DNA of 64,000 nucleotides, from positions 7,412,649-7,476,648 of the forward strand of contig NW_025062477.1 of the NCBI RefSeq assembly GCF_000002995.4, in the 5' to 3' direction. Under the pieces are notes generated by a model. It had not been told where the DNA came from. It made no database searches and saw only the letters and a program-made list of their open reading frames with translations. Both the position numbers and the translations under genes were made by a program. How positions within the stretch are numbered: position 1 is the first letter of the stretch; each line of letters begins with the position of its first letter. This DNA comes from Brugia malayi (lineage: Eukaryota; Nematoda; Chromadorea; Rhabditida; Onchocercidae). This document shows positions 1-14,015 of the stretch, one piece after another.

Positions 1-3000
1 CTTATTAAGTAAAAAATGATTGGTAGTAAAAAGTTATAGTCACAGGTACCTGTTACTGATAATGTGTGTGATTCACTTGTAGAATTATCCAAGGCATTTT
101 CGTTGACAGAGTATAGAAGACTGTGCAGACTCCTGGAAAGGTAAGAACAGCAACATTTATCATAATCCTTTTTCAAGGCTTGTTCTTCTGCTGGCGCTAA
201 TTGCAAGAAAATCTGGAACATTCCGGATAAATGGATTATTTAATGAAAGATGATAACTTGAAATTAATTATAAGAAAGAACGAATAAACCGACACATACT
301 TGAGAAATTTTCAAATCCTTAATTTCTTTCTGATACTAAAATTTCCGGAAGTAAATAAGTTTATTTGGAAAGTGATTTCAAGCCAAAATATCCAATCTTT
401 TCACTTAATAACGATGAAAAGTCAAACAATTTACCTGCTGAAGTGTTGGAGATGTAATACTATAATTTGTAATGTTGAGTTCATGTTTTGCTTTCTCAAT
501 TTTTTCAAATAACCTATAATTAATTTAGACTTGTAAATATGGAATTAATTTTAAATAGCAGTGAAAAATTATATACTATTTGATAAAACAAGAGACAGAA
601 AGAACAACAAAGCGAAAAACAAAAATCAACGGGAAATAAAAATTCGATTTTGTTCAAAAAAAAAATTCATTTATGTGTTTTATTTATGTGTTTATTTATG
701 TGTTTTTTTTTTTTTTTTTGATAGCAGTGAAAAATTATATTCTTTTTCTTATGAAAAGAAAACGAATTCTCTTTTTTCTGTCTCAAACTAGAGCAAATAA
801 TTCAAGAAAAAATAAGTTTTTCAATTAGGAAAAAAGCCAACTGCTTTAATTGATTCGCAGTTAAATCGATAGGTAAGCGATACAATGCTTCATTTTCATA
901 TTGTTCCACAAGTACACATTGTCCATCAGTTTGTTTCAGCAAAAAATTTTCCAAAGAACTTTCACATACTTCTGCAGTATTCTGAAATTTCGAAAAATAA
1001 GAAGTGAAAGAGCAAAATTCAATTACATATATATGAAACTTGAAGAAGTTTAATATTTCCTTCAATTACTTATTATTAACAAATGCGTGATGAAACTTGT
1101 ATTTTAAATTCTAGAAATAAAAGAAAATAAATACCGATGCTTTTAAAATATTCAAATATAGTCCATTTCCAAATTTCTTTTTGAGAAACAACGGTGAGCC
1201 TGCAACCTGAAGTTGCCCTTCTGATATTATAGCAATACGATCAGCCAATAAATCTGCTTCATCCATACGATGTGTTGATAAGATTATCGTACGATCTAGA
1301 AAAGGTCACTTACTCTTTCCGAATTTTAAGATCTCGCATAGCAAATCATTCCACAAATAGGGAAACTCATAAAAATAAGTTGATAACCACCGCCCAATTT
1401 CTTAGCTGTTTAGTTCGTTAGATACCTATCGTTTTTACTACTAAATTTTAAGTGAAACTAAGCCTTTTTTATTTCTGATCAATATATCCCAAATAGAACG
1501 TCGTGCATGGGCATCCACATCCGCTGTTGGTTCATCGAGAATTATCAACTTTGAACCACCAATTAAAGCAATACCAATACATAACTTACGTTTCATACCA
1601 CCTACAATTTATTACGCAAAAAATTAAAGTAAAATGTTGTTTCAATGCATTGATTGTATTATAAAGAATTTATTACAAAAACTTACTTACCTGAAAGATG
1701 GCTACAAAGTTTGTTTTTTGAGGAAGTGAAACCAAGATCCTCCACTGTTCTATCGACCTCACCATTAAGTCGATCGCTTGGAATGCCTTTTAAAGCACCA
1801 TAAAATTTCAATTGTTCGATAACGGTCAACCTAACACAACAAGCATGTGATAAAGATTAAAATACGTACAGTGCAACAAGTTTACAACTGTTTGTAATAC
1901 CTTAAAAGATATAATTAAACATAGAAATTTGAACGAAACTTACTTATCAAAGAGAATATTATACTGTGGACATATACCAATGAAACGACGTATGGTACGC
2001 ATATGCTTCTGAATATTTAAACCGTAAACAAACATGGTACCTGATGTTGGCTGTGATAAACCAGTTAAAATTGAACTGAAAATTACTAAATAAAACTAAT
2101 TATTTTAAATCAAGAAATCTTTTATATTTTTGAATTTGACATCACTTCTCTGCTATGTGATTAATTTTTGAAAGCATGAAGAATCATAAACATACATAAT
2201 TGTTGTTTTACCCGCACCATTATGTCCAAGTAAAGCAGTTATTTGTGATTCGTAGAATCGCATATTTAAGCCGTCTAACTGAAACTAATTTGTGACATTC
2301 TTCAAAAGACACATTTATTCTAATAATTATGAATCTAGCAGTTATTGTATTTATTAGGGTTATCTTTGTATGCTTTCAATCTGAATTGATTCATCAAAGA
2401 ATCTTTGTCTGTTGATCAAACTGCTAAACTAAAAAAAGACACTTGCTGCACTAAAATTAAAGTCGTAATTTACCGCTTTTGTTCTATTCCCATAAACTTT
2501 GACAAGATTACAAATGTCAATCGTAAGTTTCAAATCAATCGGTCCCTGTTCATAATTATCTGCAATATTGCAATTATGAAGATATGATAATTTTAAAATG
2601 ATAACAATAAAGAAAGCAATGGTGATACTACAACAGCAACTGCTAAATTCCGAAATGAAGATATAAAACTATTTGCATTCTCACAGTATCATACCTGATG
2701 CTTCAAAGGGAGTTATAGAATCAGGATCTGACACAGACCGCATTACGTACTCATCACCGAACCAGTATCGTGTGGTAAGGAAAAAATAAAATGGTTGTGG
2801 AACACCATAAGTACCTACAATTAAGATTTTTACTATTATAATTTTGAGAGAATAGCAATAATTGGGATTATAATTTAGAGAAATAGTTAAATAATTGTCA
2901 TAGGTATTCTCGTTGAAATTCAAACAGTACCGAATTTACCTGGGAAAACAGTATTGATATACCAAGCCAAAAAAATATAAATAAATGTATCCACTGCAAA

Positions 3001-6000
3001 TGCTATTAGCACGGTCAATAAAGTAATGCGTAATCCTGTTAATTAAATTTTTAACTTTTGAAGTGCTGTCTAAAAATTAAAAAAAAATAATATCAATGAC
3101 AAACTATTAACGTTAGTACTTTCTTTAGGAGTTATTTATGAATCTGAATTGCGTAAGGCAAATAAAAGCAACGATACGTTGTTTGCGGTGCAAAATAAAC
3201 AACAAGTTGATTCAGAAAGAAGAATGTAGAAAAAACTCTGATCGCTCATATCTCAAGTTAGATTAGCATTTTAGAATAAGCTTTCTTTGGTATCCAGATG
3301 AATTTTAAACGTAATTAGTTTCGAGCAAGAATATTAAATGTTCGTCAAAACTAATTTACGAATCGGTTTCTAATTTGAAGTGATAATTTTATTCGTTACA
3401 AAAGCAGTGAAAAATTCATTATTCTTTATTCATTAGTTCGATAAATCTCTTACTGACCGGAAACATGAATGGAAAGAAGTGATGACCAATCAGTGATATA
3501 ATTATTATCCGCTAAATAGATCATTTCAAAACCATATGCTACTGCTGTTTGAGGAAAAAGTAACTGAAAAAAATTACATCAAAATGAAATTATAAAAATT
3601 TCAAACAATAAAAAAAGCATTATGTCATTTTATTTTACCAAAATACAGGAAAACACCTTATCCAAATAATACTTACCGTAATTATCACAAATGTTAAAGA
3701 TTGTGTCCGGAAAGATATTTGGTATGGAAAGAATAAAAGAAAAAATAATCCGGCAGTACTAGCTGATGCTATGTTTGTTTGAGAAAATAATGTCGAAATG
3801 AAGATACATTGTGCTATACAAGCTATTGAGAAGGATGAGAAATAAATAATCAGAACTAAGAAATCCGTTACAGGCAAAAGCCCTCCATACTGAAACTAAA
3901 ATTTATTGAACACACTTTACCAAACAAAAATTATTTGGTAAAAGTCTTGGCCAATTTATATTGTTGAGTCATTAAAAGTTTTCTTTTTCCTATTCTGACA
4001 AATCTTAACTTAAATACTGTAATCGTAATACCTGATATAATAAAGTACTTGTCATCCAGTAGCACAATATGAGTGACAAAAAGAAAATAAACCTTAAGTA
4101 AAATAGAAATGAATAGAAGTGAAATAAAAGTGAGGATGAAAGAGTGCAAACTCCAAGAAATCCAGTGGATCGAATCACTAAGTCCCATAATTCTCATCAT
4201 TTCCTTCAATCCCATCTCTTTCTCATAAACAATATTTTTAACTAGCAATGCTGATGGTATCATCCACGATAGAATAACAAACAATCCCAGAAAATTCAAT
4301 ATAAAGAACCTGAAAAAAAGACTTTCATTTCAATACATTTAATTACTATTTATTTCCATTTTTTGCATTTCTGTTATTCTCTTCCCATGTGTCGTCCCTT
4401 TTTTTTTTTTTTTTGAATATTTTAAACTGTTTGTCTCATTTAATTCTCACTGTATTACGAAGTACTTATAATGATTTATCAAAAAAGTTTTAAAATTGTC
4501 TGAAATATCAAGTCGATACACTAATATGATTAAAGGCATACTTATCAATCTCGACACATTTATACGGCTCCTGCTGCGCAAACAAACCCGTCGAGTACTT
4601 GCGATCGGTAGAATTTTCGATAAGAATTTTATTTGTAGCTTCTTGAAGAAAACTGAATCCAGATGTTAGATATTTTAAATCAATCAAATAATTATCACGT
4701 GATATCTGATGACCAAGTGAATCCATTAATTGTCTTGTTGCTGAAAAAACAGTTAAAAAAGCCAACAATTTTTTATATTTAAATAAAAATTCAAACACCA
4801 TTATCAAACTTACAATCAATATAATCGGGTGGATGACGAATTTTGTACGTTATTATGAGTGGAAATTTTGTAGACTTTTCATTAATATGAAGGAAAACAA
4901 TTCCAGACATATATTGCTTGTAATCCATTAAACATAAAGCACGATCGATCATTTCCTCTTCATCAGAAACAACAACAAAACGATCGAATGAAAAGCACTA
5001 GAAAAGCATTAGTAACATTTAAACAGCTATTCAGTTCACTTCAACGTTTCAAATTTCATCTTTCATTTAGAGAATTTTACCATTAAATTTTAATTATTTA
5101 AATGATACCTGTAAAATTTCTTCCAACTTCAGCGTTATAAATCTAATCCGCATAAGCAAGGATGATGGATGAGATGAAACATTGAACATATCTGATAATG
5201 TTGATGATAGAGACGATACCAGATCACTACTTAAAATGCCCGACTTCTCCAGCAGTTTTAATAATTTTATAATATTCTAAAGTATATTAGGTCGAAAAAA
5301 ATTAAAATTATTCAAGAGGAAGACATCAGTAATTTTAAAATATATTTAATTGATTCGTTTTGAACAATAGTTTCATATTGTTTATAAATTTTGTTGCAAA
5401 AGAAGACTACCTGAGAGGCTGGGCGTAATTTGCTTTCGAATAAAACATCCTGTAAAGGTGGCGCCAGTCGATTAAAATCAATGATTGAGCTTTGCAGTAA
5501 ACTGGCCCACCGAAGTGGTTCCGATATCTGAAATATATAGTTCATCGTTCTGAATTCACCAACTCGATAATTCGCCTTCAACTGAAGTACCATATCGGTG
5601 AAAGTAACTACCCCGCGGTTTGTGAGTAATAGAATTTCGGTATATGGTAATAGAATTTCAGTGTACGCAATGGAACATTGGTGTTAGATGCTTCACATGG
5701 ACAGAAAGACGTAATAATATGAATGAATCTATTAATAATTTGTCAAGGATAATTCTGAAATAACTGTACAGTTAACACCTTGATATTCAGATAATTGTGG
5801 CAGAATGATGAATAAATAATGCATTCTGAAGTGCTGCAAATCCATCACAACATCACCTTTTCGGCAAATGCCTTAACAACAGGAGAAGCTGGAGCCAGAA
5901 GAATGTAACCATTGATCAGTGGCATTAGTTGTGACAAAGCCGCACCTTCCAGGAATGAACAGTTCCCGTCTGGAATGCACCTTTTTCATTATCAAAAGTA

Positions 6001-8838
6001 AAGCAATATAATAATGAGCAGAACATGCCGACTGTCCATTAATAGTGCTTTGAGTATGACCAAAACATCTGAATAATGGGAGCACCTGAATGAATCGGAA
6101 TGGAACCACAAAATCGTTTCTTATCATGTTGTTCACTATGTCGAGGTGTTACGTGACGCAAAAAATTGTATATTTTGTCTTTGTCAGCGTTGTATACAGC
6201 TGTTGCTGCTGCATCAGGAACGAATTTTCTCTCATCCGAACTTGGACCGTAAGCTGAATAAATTTTTAAATTTGTTTAATACATTCAAAGTCGAATCAAT
6301 TAACTTGAATTAAAAAATAAATTGTTTTACATAAAAAGTGCTTTTAACTTATTTCTAGTTTAAGGATGGTAACCAAGAAGAAGTTATCCCATTTTAACAG
6401 ATTAAATAGTAAAAGGTATCAAAAGAATAATTAAAAGCAAACGGCACAAAGAGAAGTAACTAACCAATTAAACAATGCTGGCCAGTTATACACTTTTGTC
6501 ATATAATAACTTTCTTTAGTTTAACAAATTTTAAAGTTTTAATAACAATATTTAAAGAAAATATTGAGGGACGAAAAAATGTGTTTCTTAATATGTGAAA
6601 TATTCTCAAGAAGCTTCTTTTTAAATGATTTTAATCACTTAAATATTTTCAATGATTCGCGATCCATAAAACTGAAATATCAGGTCATTCCAAAGATTTA
6701 AAAATCATTCAATAATGGAATGAAAACTTACGATTATTTCCACAGTGTAAAGCACTTATTATTGAAGTGTAATTACTGAAATCAATGAATGATAAGACTG
6801 AAATGAACTTTCGGATTATTCGATCATTCCAAATATTACGCAATGCATTGAACATATTCAGCAGTTCTTCATATTCCATGCTAGTATTATTTGCCAATGC
6901 AAATTTAAGGTACTGAAAATGTTTAATGAAGTTCATGTATAGTTTTCTTACACATCTTATAATATTGCTTGTTAAAATTATGAAAATTATCAAAAGTCTA
7001 ATTCTTTTTGAGAATTCAACGAAATTCTCATATTTCTCTCTTGAAATCTCATGAGTTTTTTTTTGAGTGCTTTCACAATCAACGTTTTCAGTAAATCTCA
7101 AAAATTCGCTCTTGTATTCATTTAAGATTTTAAAATCAAAAAAAAATTTTCTTTCAGAAATAAATAGCACTTATAAACATACATTGTGCAAAGCTTTTAA
7201 TATCATTGCATTTTTGTTAGCATTAAATTGCGTAACATTTTGCAATGCTTTACTTCCAAGTTGTTCGCATAATAAATCGGAGTGAAATATATCAGTCGCA
7301 TAGGGTGAACTTATTGTACGACGCATCAATTTGCATAACATATTGACTTTCCTCAAAGTAGAACTTCTACTGCTTGCCAGGAATGAAATCTAAATTATTT
7401 ATTAAAAGTGTATTTCAAATAATTTCATGTAAATGACATTACAACAATAACTCCAATAGCATCAAACTTGCAATGAAACAGATTTTGCAAGGTTTCATCT
7501 AAAATAATTCGATTAAAAACAAAACCTCTTTGATAGCTTTCAAAGCATGAAGTGGTATAATTTGACTATGACTTAAACTGACAAACAGTTCATCACTGAT
7601 ATTTAAAGCTGATTTGAAGAATTCGATACTTTCGTCGATGGAATTGAAAAATGAAACTAAGGGAATGGGTTTCTGGAAGACATTTGGTGGGAGATGAGCG
7701 AGTGTATTAATGAGTGAGATGATCGAATCTGATAGGTTAGCCCATCTGATTGGTTCTGTACCTATTGCAACACACATTTCTGCTATACTTCTAGCAATCG
7801 TAGCAATGCTGCAATGATATGTTTATATTTCATGCTAATTTTTACTAAAAGCAACGTGCATATATTTTGATTCCAAATTCAGTTTGAAATTCTGTTTGTA
7901 ATTGGCATTGTTCGCACTTACAGTGTTTGTCTGCGTCTTTCAATATTAATTTTGGCGGTATCATCACCTGTTGTTGGGCTTTTAAAGCAGGGATTTGTGA
8001 AGGAACACAAGTAACTCTGAAGAAAAGGCATTATTCCGGCGGACGGAAAAGCCTTGGCATCATAATGACCTGAAATTGTCACTTTACAGGTGAGAGATGT
8101 GAAGGATTTACATTACTAATGTAAGGGATGGTATAGAGCAATTTTAATAAGAAATGACTAACGACAGGTATTTCAAATTTAGTTCCAAATAAGGTGTTTT
8201 GGCTAGGAATTACTGTTTGCGCTAAATTAATATTGGCGTTTACATTTCTAATTAAATTAGCTGAGTAAAAAAGAATCAGATTTTGATATATGTGCAAAAT
8301 ATTTAATTATCCAAGTGATTTGCCCGAAAATACAATAACTTACATGTTGAATATGTTTCCGTGAAATTCCTCGCTCTCACTAATGCAAGAATACCAAATA
8401 GAAGAATTGGGAGTAATAATTCAAGAGCCAACCAGGTCTAAATTTTCAGTTCCAAAAACCCCTTTTTTAGATTTTTCCCATTTTGTGATTTAGTTTGGAA
8501 ATTAAGTTTCAAAGACTCAAAACTTTTGATATTTTGAAAACAGAGAGATTTTATAAATGCACTTTTTATTCACCATTCACAAAACAGAAGAACAAAGTCT
8601 CCAGAGTTTCGAAGAGATACTTTAAAAAATTTAGTATTATTGTTCCTTTAAAGGACACTTTCAAGTTTTATTTTTATAATATTAGAAACAAGTTGATTGA
8701 GTTCTGTATGAAACTTTGATTATTTCTTTGGTCCTTTAATTTAATTACTGGAAAGGTGGAATTGCAAACTTTTTGTCTCTTTTTGATTTGTATACTTTTC
8801 CACATCAACAACATTAATTGTTTCCACACTGGCAGCAT
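1..8838 (-). CDS. ABCA-family ABC transporter (5' half; continues off left edge)
   Basis: Membrane lipid-type transporter of the ABCA family (nematode relatives: CED-7 and ABT proteins). A phase-consistent model of 26 exons gives about 1,285 residues: 8770-8838, 8344-8437, 7922-8069, 7526-7808, 7183-7389, 6732-6912, 6086-6253, 5857-5969, 5411-5527, 5109-5276, 4814-4997, 4542-4740, 4093-4309, 3677-3889, 3458-3563, 2940-3035, 2695-2814, 2474-2559, 2196-2278, 1944-2075, 1691-1830, 1464-1601, 1135-1295, 842-981, 435-513 and 1 (or 50)-212. It starts [15 protein letters not shown], then TM1 (residues ~24-45), a large extracellular loop, and a TM bundle from ~644 containing [22 protein letters not shown]1 has Walker [10 protein letters not shown] (~941), signature LSGGMKRKL (~1040), Walker [13 protein letters not shown] (~1060) and H-loop STHRMDEAD (~1094). 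The ABCA post-NBD segment [19 protein letters not shown] follows. TMD2 and NBD2 are expected left of the window. Odd points: Gly to Asp after the Walker B, weak donor at 841, GC donor at 1463. Family call is firm; the exact orthologue is not. Confidence 0.9.
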
Positions 8839-8849
8839 TTCATAAAAAT

Positions 8850-8852
8850 CTG
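8850..8852 (-). promoter_or_regulatory. Probable spliced-leader acceptor of the ABCA gene
   Basis: A pyrimidine-rich TTTTTCAG on the minus strand sits 11 bases before the chosen start codon, with no upstream coding exon in frame. This fits SL trans-splicing onto a very short leader. An extra out-of-frame ATG lies at 8841-8843 between this site and the start. Confidence 0.5.
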
Positions 8853-9543
8853 AAAAAGTTAAAATTTGAATAACTATCAGCATTGTATTATAAAATAAAT
8901 CTTTATGAAAAGTATTAAAACCATTTGTTTTTGTACAATTAGTAACTAAAAAGTTTTGAAATAAAAATCCTTTAAAATATGTAAGAAATATTCTTTTTTT
9001 ACAAGCATTATTTGACTATATTTGTTCTGTTTACTTTCATTGATCACTTTTTCTTCCCATGCATTTCTGTGGCATTTTACAATGACAGATGGACTTGCAT
9101 AGTTACAGTATACGCATGACACGCATACCTCAATTTAAGAGTATTCAATAAATAATTCATGCATTCATTCTATTATTTCTTGTAAAAAACATGAATGAGT
9201 TATAAAAAAATTTTGTTGTAACTTTTTTTGGCTCTTTGATTTGAAACAAAAAAATTTTTCAAAAATGAAATTTACGTAGTGACTAATTAGACATAACAGA
9301 AATAAAAAAACTGGGAAAATAAGACATCCTCTGGATGAATTCATCGCATGTATATTCACGAAGTGACAAACAGTGATGACTAAGTAAGTGAATATGGAAA
9401 AAGTCCTCTTCCTTTTCAGAAATATAACATTCCTGGACAGAAAGACTAGACGAAATAGTGATGTGAATCTTGCTTTAACCTCAGCTATAACTGAGATCAA
9501 AATATGAGAAAGGTTAGTTTTAATTCAAAATTCAATCAGTTCG

Positions 9544-9574
<31 letters not shown>

Positions 9575-12500
9575 AAAAAAAAAAAAAAAAAACTATATAA
9601 AATTTCTTATTATAGATAATATATTATATAGTTTAAAAAAAATTTTTTTTATTAAATTAAAAAAAAAAAAATTTGTTATAAAAAAATTTTAGTCAAATTG
9701 GGAAGACTAACTTCTGTTTGATTTAAATTTAAATATAACGGTGTAACTATTCCATAGTGAACAGCATAGAAAACTTTAAATAATAAAAAACAAAGAAAAG
9801 ACAAAGGGATAGACAAAGCGACAAAGTTAAATTAGAACAGAATTTGTAAATGAAAACAAATGTGACGCGGAAACTTGCTCAGTTACTAAATTAAAAAATT
9901 AGTGATAAGAAGGTATCCATTTGAAAAACGTACGACATGGAGAAACAGTCGACGATGAAAATTCTTCGTGTATGACTTTAAAATGAAAAAAATTCGTCAA
10001 AAAATTTTTGAGATTAATTTATTCACGGAAATAACAATAGATGGAAGGAAGTATGACAGCCATAGTCAAAAAATTTAATTGATATGCAAATTGCAGAATG
10101 CATCACAGTGCCTAGTGAGATAATTTGTCCGGAATATGGCTGTTTTTATTAAATAAAACTATGAGTGCTTGAAATGACACAAAGACCAATAGAAATTATC
10201 GATAAAAAGCTAAAAAATTTCCAATAATGGCAAACAAATGGAACGTAGAAATTTCTGCAAAAATTTCAGTCGCAAAAAAAAGGAACATTTTTTTAATTCT
10301 AAAAGAAGAAATAAAAATATACTTTTGTTTCCGTTCATTAATCTTTTTAGTTTTTAATTTGCTCCAGGGTAAGCAACAACATAAATGGTGGGGAGAGAAT
10401 AGGCTGGCCTCTATGACATATAGAGAAAGCCAGAAGATGGACAGGATGGCAATCTTCAAAAGAAAATGAAATAAGTTTGTTAAATGTCGATTCTAGATCT
10501 TTAAAACTGAAATTCTTCAACAGGTCACTCATGACGAGCGGTGACTACTTAATTGATTAATAGTGAAATACACCAATAATTATGTTATGATAAGTTTATT
10601 GAATTTCAAGAATACTGAAGGGTTGATTGAAATTATTTGAATTAATGTATATTCATGTTTTAAAGAGGGAGGAAAGAAAGCTGCAAATTTTGCATTAATT
10701 TGCATTAGCATAAAAAAGGCGAAAAAAAAATTGAAATTAGATGAAAACAAGCATCAATCATGTTGTGACAACTTATCGAGCACAAATTTCTCATTTCAAT
10801 GATTTAATGGTATCAACACGTACCAGCAATCCGCTCTCTGTCCTTGTTTTTCTCCTTGTCGGAAAAACAAAATAGTTTTATTGCATAAAATATGTCTGAA
10901 TAATGAAATTATTTTACATTATACTGATTTGTATACAAAGAAATACTCAGTCAAATGATTCATCGCAGAAATAAGCACAAGACGGATGCTTCGATGTTTA
11001 ATTAATGAATCATTCATTAAATTCTCATATTTGTTTTCGACAATCAGCATTGTCTTCAGTGATTAAGCCACGTAAACCACGTCTAGCTCTGTTTCTGCAC
11101 TTCTCTTATTCATTCATGCTTATATCACTACAATGCTCTTTCTGTAAATCACTACTACAAGGCTCATTTTTCAACAAACAGCACTCTTCTGTTCCATTTA
11201 TCCACAACAACCATCAAATTCTAAGTCAGTCTTCAAAAGACTTTAATAGCGACGAGCAAGAGCAATCTAGCAGTCTGCTCTAATCGTAGTGTTCTCTGAT
11301 AACTAACTGCCTTATAACGTCAATCAATAAAACTTACTAATATATTTGTTAGGCAAAAATTTCTGTATGTTGAATCAATAAAACATCATCCACACCTTAT
11401 CATATCATGTAAATTATTAATGCATACACCAAATCAATAATAATTTGTATATTTAAAATCTGTCTTTAACTAAAGAAAACAAATGGACAGTTGGTACGGA
11501 ATAGAGTACACACCGTAAAGGCAACATAAAATAACAAGTTATTCTGATCGCTGGCATCCTTCCAGTCATTCCCTATTTTTAGTCATCCTTTTTATAATTT
11601 ACCCATCCATTTTAAACATTTTCAAACAGTAAGTAGTGAAGTTTTTTTTTAATTTTTTTTTCTTTAAATTCTTCTTTTCAGATTTTACAGTTCCCTTATA
11701 GTCTATAATTTTTGCATTTTTAATCCCGAAAATAATAATGCTAATGGTAACAAATGAAAAGTTAATGAAGAAAAAAAAATAAATGACAGAATGATATAAA
11801 GATAAAATGGTAAGATGATGTTGCTCGGTGCAAGATATTTACATAGCAACCCTTTGATCCTAACTCTTTTCAAGAAATGCAAAGAACATAAACACTCTTT
11901 GCTCTTTTATGTGGCGTATCTAAATAGGCCGAAATGCTTTTCATTCGATAATTGTTAAGACAAGAAAACTTTCATTTAAGAAGAATGCTCAGCACAAAAT
12001 GACACAGACAACGTCACTCGCCCGTCTCATTCAATAAGACAAATTTCATATCGCGACCAAACATTGCAAAAACAATGGTTTGACGTGGTTCGGTAGACCA
12101 TTGCTTTCTTTTAGGTGGCTGTTGGTATGGGGCACAGTTGCGTTTTGGGCGTTCGTACGAAGTCATGTCTCCGGTGGTTAAAAAATGAAATATATTATCT
12201 AAATAATTGGGGAGAACGCTACTAATCAGAAGAGGCAGATAATGCGTTATAATGGTGGAACTGTTTAATATTTGTTTGGCTTTGTTAATGGGACAGAATG
12301 GACGGTACCATTCGTCGTGATTTCCCAGTCGTTTAATCCATCTGGTGGTTAGGCATTTTCTGATATGAATTGTTTAGTCGATGAGGTAAAATAGGTGGCG
12401 CTCTTTTCTGGTTTTGGTTGGGAGTTCTAGGCATTACCAAACTAAATGCGTTTTCTTCGAGGTTCTTTATCCATCCAGTTATGTAGACTTTTCAATTTAG

Positions 12501-12703
12501 ACGTTGTGAAGGATGATGTGAAGTAATGTGCTTTAGACAATATCTCAAAAATTTATAATAGTTAATTTCTGCACTAGTAAAAGAATAGTGATCAGATATA
12601 ACAATGCAATGAAATGGTTTTTGTGGACTTTCTCAGCTACTTTTTACTCTTGCTATGGTAGTTTGTATCACAGGTTAAAAAATCAAAATTAAATTTTTTC
12701 TTT
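8853..12703. other. Intergenic region between ABCA gene and rps-15
   Basis: Divergent spacer of nearly 4 kb. I see AT-rich sequence with homopolymer runs, a TA dinucleotide tract near 9544-9570 and an A/T-only stretch to about 9690. Open frames here (for example around 11005-11283) have no recognisable motif. The part from about 12100 to 12450 is visibly less AT-rich and is the likeliest promoter area for rps-15; that is inference. Confidence 0.6.
9544..9690. repeat. TA microsatellite and A/T homopolymer island
   Basis: About 13 TA dinucleotides are followed by runs of A and T, including an A run of about 18 and adjacent A8/T8 blocks that could fold back on each other. Almost no G or C occurs over about 110 bases. 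Confidence 0.8.
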
Positions 12704-12705
12704 AG
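12704..12705 (+). promoter_or_regulatory. Probable spliced-leader acceptor of rps-15
   Basis: A strong polypyrimidine acceptor (TTTTTTCTTTAG) lies 40 bases before the rps-15 start codon with no coding exon upstream, as expected for a trans-spliced nematode housekeeping gene. Confidence 0.5.
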
Positions 12706-12745
12706 CTGCACACTTTATTGTTGTGTATACTACTAGATAGCAGTC

Positions 12746-14015
12746 ATGTCGCAAACAGATGAAGCTGCAGCTGCAGAGCTGAAAAAAAAACGTACCTTCA
12801 AGAAATTCACATATCGTGGAGTCGATTTGGACCAGCTGTTGGATTTGAATCGGTTTGTAATAAGTACAGTTTCTTCGATTCAGATTCAATCATCATCAAA
12901 AATCGTAGCTTAATGCTGAAAATTATCTCGTTCAGTAGACAGGATACCAATTGTTTCGTTGCTGAAAGGAACAGGAAAAGAGAAAATATATGACTGGTTG
13001 CAATCAATGCCCGTTAAGCTAGGAACTTACACTGATCACATCCAGTGCATCGTTTATTTTTTAATTATGCGATGCAGCAATAACTATCGTCTGTTATTTA
13101 TTACGGTTCAGTTAGGTTTCGTCAATGAATGACTTTGTGATAAGAGTAGCTTTATTAGGTATAGACGATTGTACTAGCTGCAGTTACAAATAATAACCTA
13201 ACGTTAAACGAAGAGAAGTTATTCAGTTGCAAGAAATTGTGGAAACTTTTTAGTGACCAGTTAGCGAAATTGTTACCCTGCCGTGCACGTAGACGCCTGG
13301 CTCGTGGCTTGAAACGCAAACACTTGGCATTCTTAAATCGGTTACGAAAAGCAAAAAAAGAAGCTTCAGTGCATGAAAAACCAGCCACAATCAAGACCCA
13401 TTTACGTGATATGATTGTGTTACCCGAAATGGTTGGATCAGTTGTAGGGGTATACAACGGCAAAGTTTTTAATCAGGTAGGTTTTCTCCAAAAGTATTTT
13501 TTTGCGGTTTCTTTTATTTTTAAAACTTTTGGCCTGTGCATGTTTGTAGAAAACAGAAAGAGAGAAATGTAAGAAAGCAGTCTGTACAGTTATAATTTAG
13601 AATTATATATAAGGGTAATTCTGGTGTATGCACAATGCACTCTCTGTCATACTGTCCATTCGTATGAACTTTTTTTTAATTGTGCTATATAATGATACTG
13701 TACGAAAAACCCGTTTCGAATTGGATTATCGTCGAAGCTCAGTTGGTGCCAGTACATTTGCTACGACTACATTTTTCAAACATTGTTTTTATTTTGGCCT
13801 GCTAATCTGCTCTCATCCCTTTTTTTGACTTCCTCATGTACTTTACAATTTTCTGGATGGTTTATAAATTTTGTGGAAATGATTTTCAGGTCGAAATAAA
13901 GCCGGAAATGATTGGCTACTATCTGGGAGAATTCGCAATCACATACAAACCTGTGAAACATGGACGGCCAGGCATTGGTGCAACACATTCTTCCCGCTTT
14001 ATTCCCCTCAAGTAA
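12746..14015 (+). CDS. rps-15: 40S ribosomal protein S15 (uS19)
   Basis: Small-subunit ribosomal protein uS19 of the decoding-side head of the 40S particle. Three exons, 12746-12852, 13254-13476 and 13890-14015 (stop included), join in phase to a 151-residue protein, close to the usual ~145. The start reads [20 protein letters not shown], followed by the conserved [47 protein letters not shown] and the invariant C-terminus [18 protein letters not shown]. The junction between exons 1 and 2 is set by homology: a frame continuing 5' of 13254 reads REVIQL but hits a stop, and the TTTTTAG acceptor at 13253 restores the family sequence. It is convergent with the V-ATPase gene on its right. Confidence 0.97.

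Noticed and set aside
46..253. Plus-strand open exons with good-looking splice sites (46-140 joined to 178-253), reading [15 protein letters not shown] and ending in a stop
   Set aside because: The minus strand here continues the ABCA protein exactly as the family predicts (TLQQ joined to [11 protein letters not shown]); the plus reading needs a 37-base intron and matches nothing.
7396..7515. Open minus-strand frame [20 protein letters not shown] suggesting a frameshift in the ABCA gene
   Set aside because: Splicing 7526 to 7389 keeps phase 0 and gives a continuous ABCA-like extracellular segment; this frame lies inside that intron.
11005..11283. 92-residue ORF between the ABCA gene and rps-15
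   Set aside because: No recognisable domain or signal; length is compatible with chance.
13204..13250. Frame [13 protein letters not shown] just before rps-15 exon 2
   Set aside because: It runs into a stop; the acceptor at 13253 restores the conserved S15 sequence.
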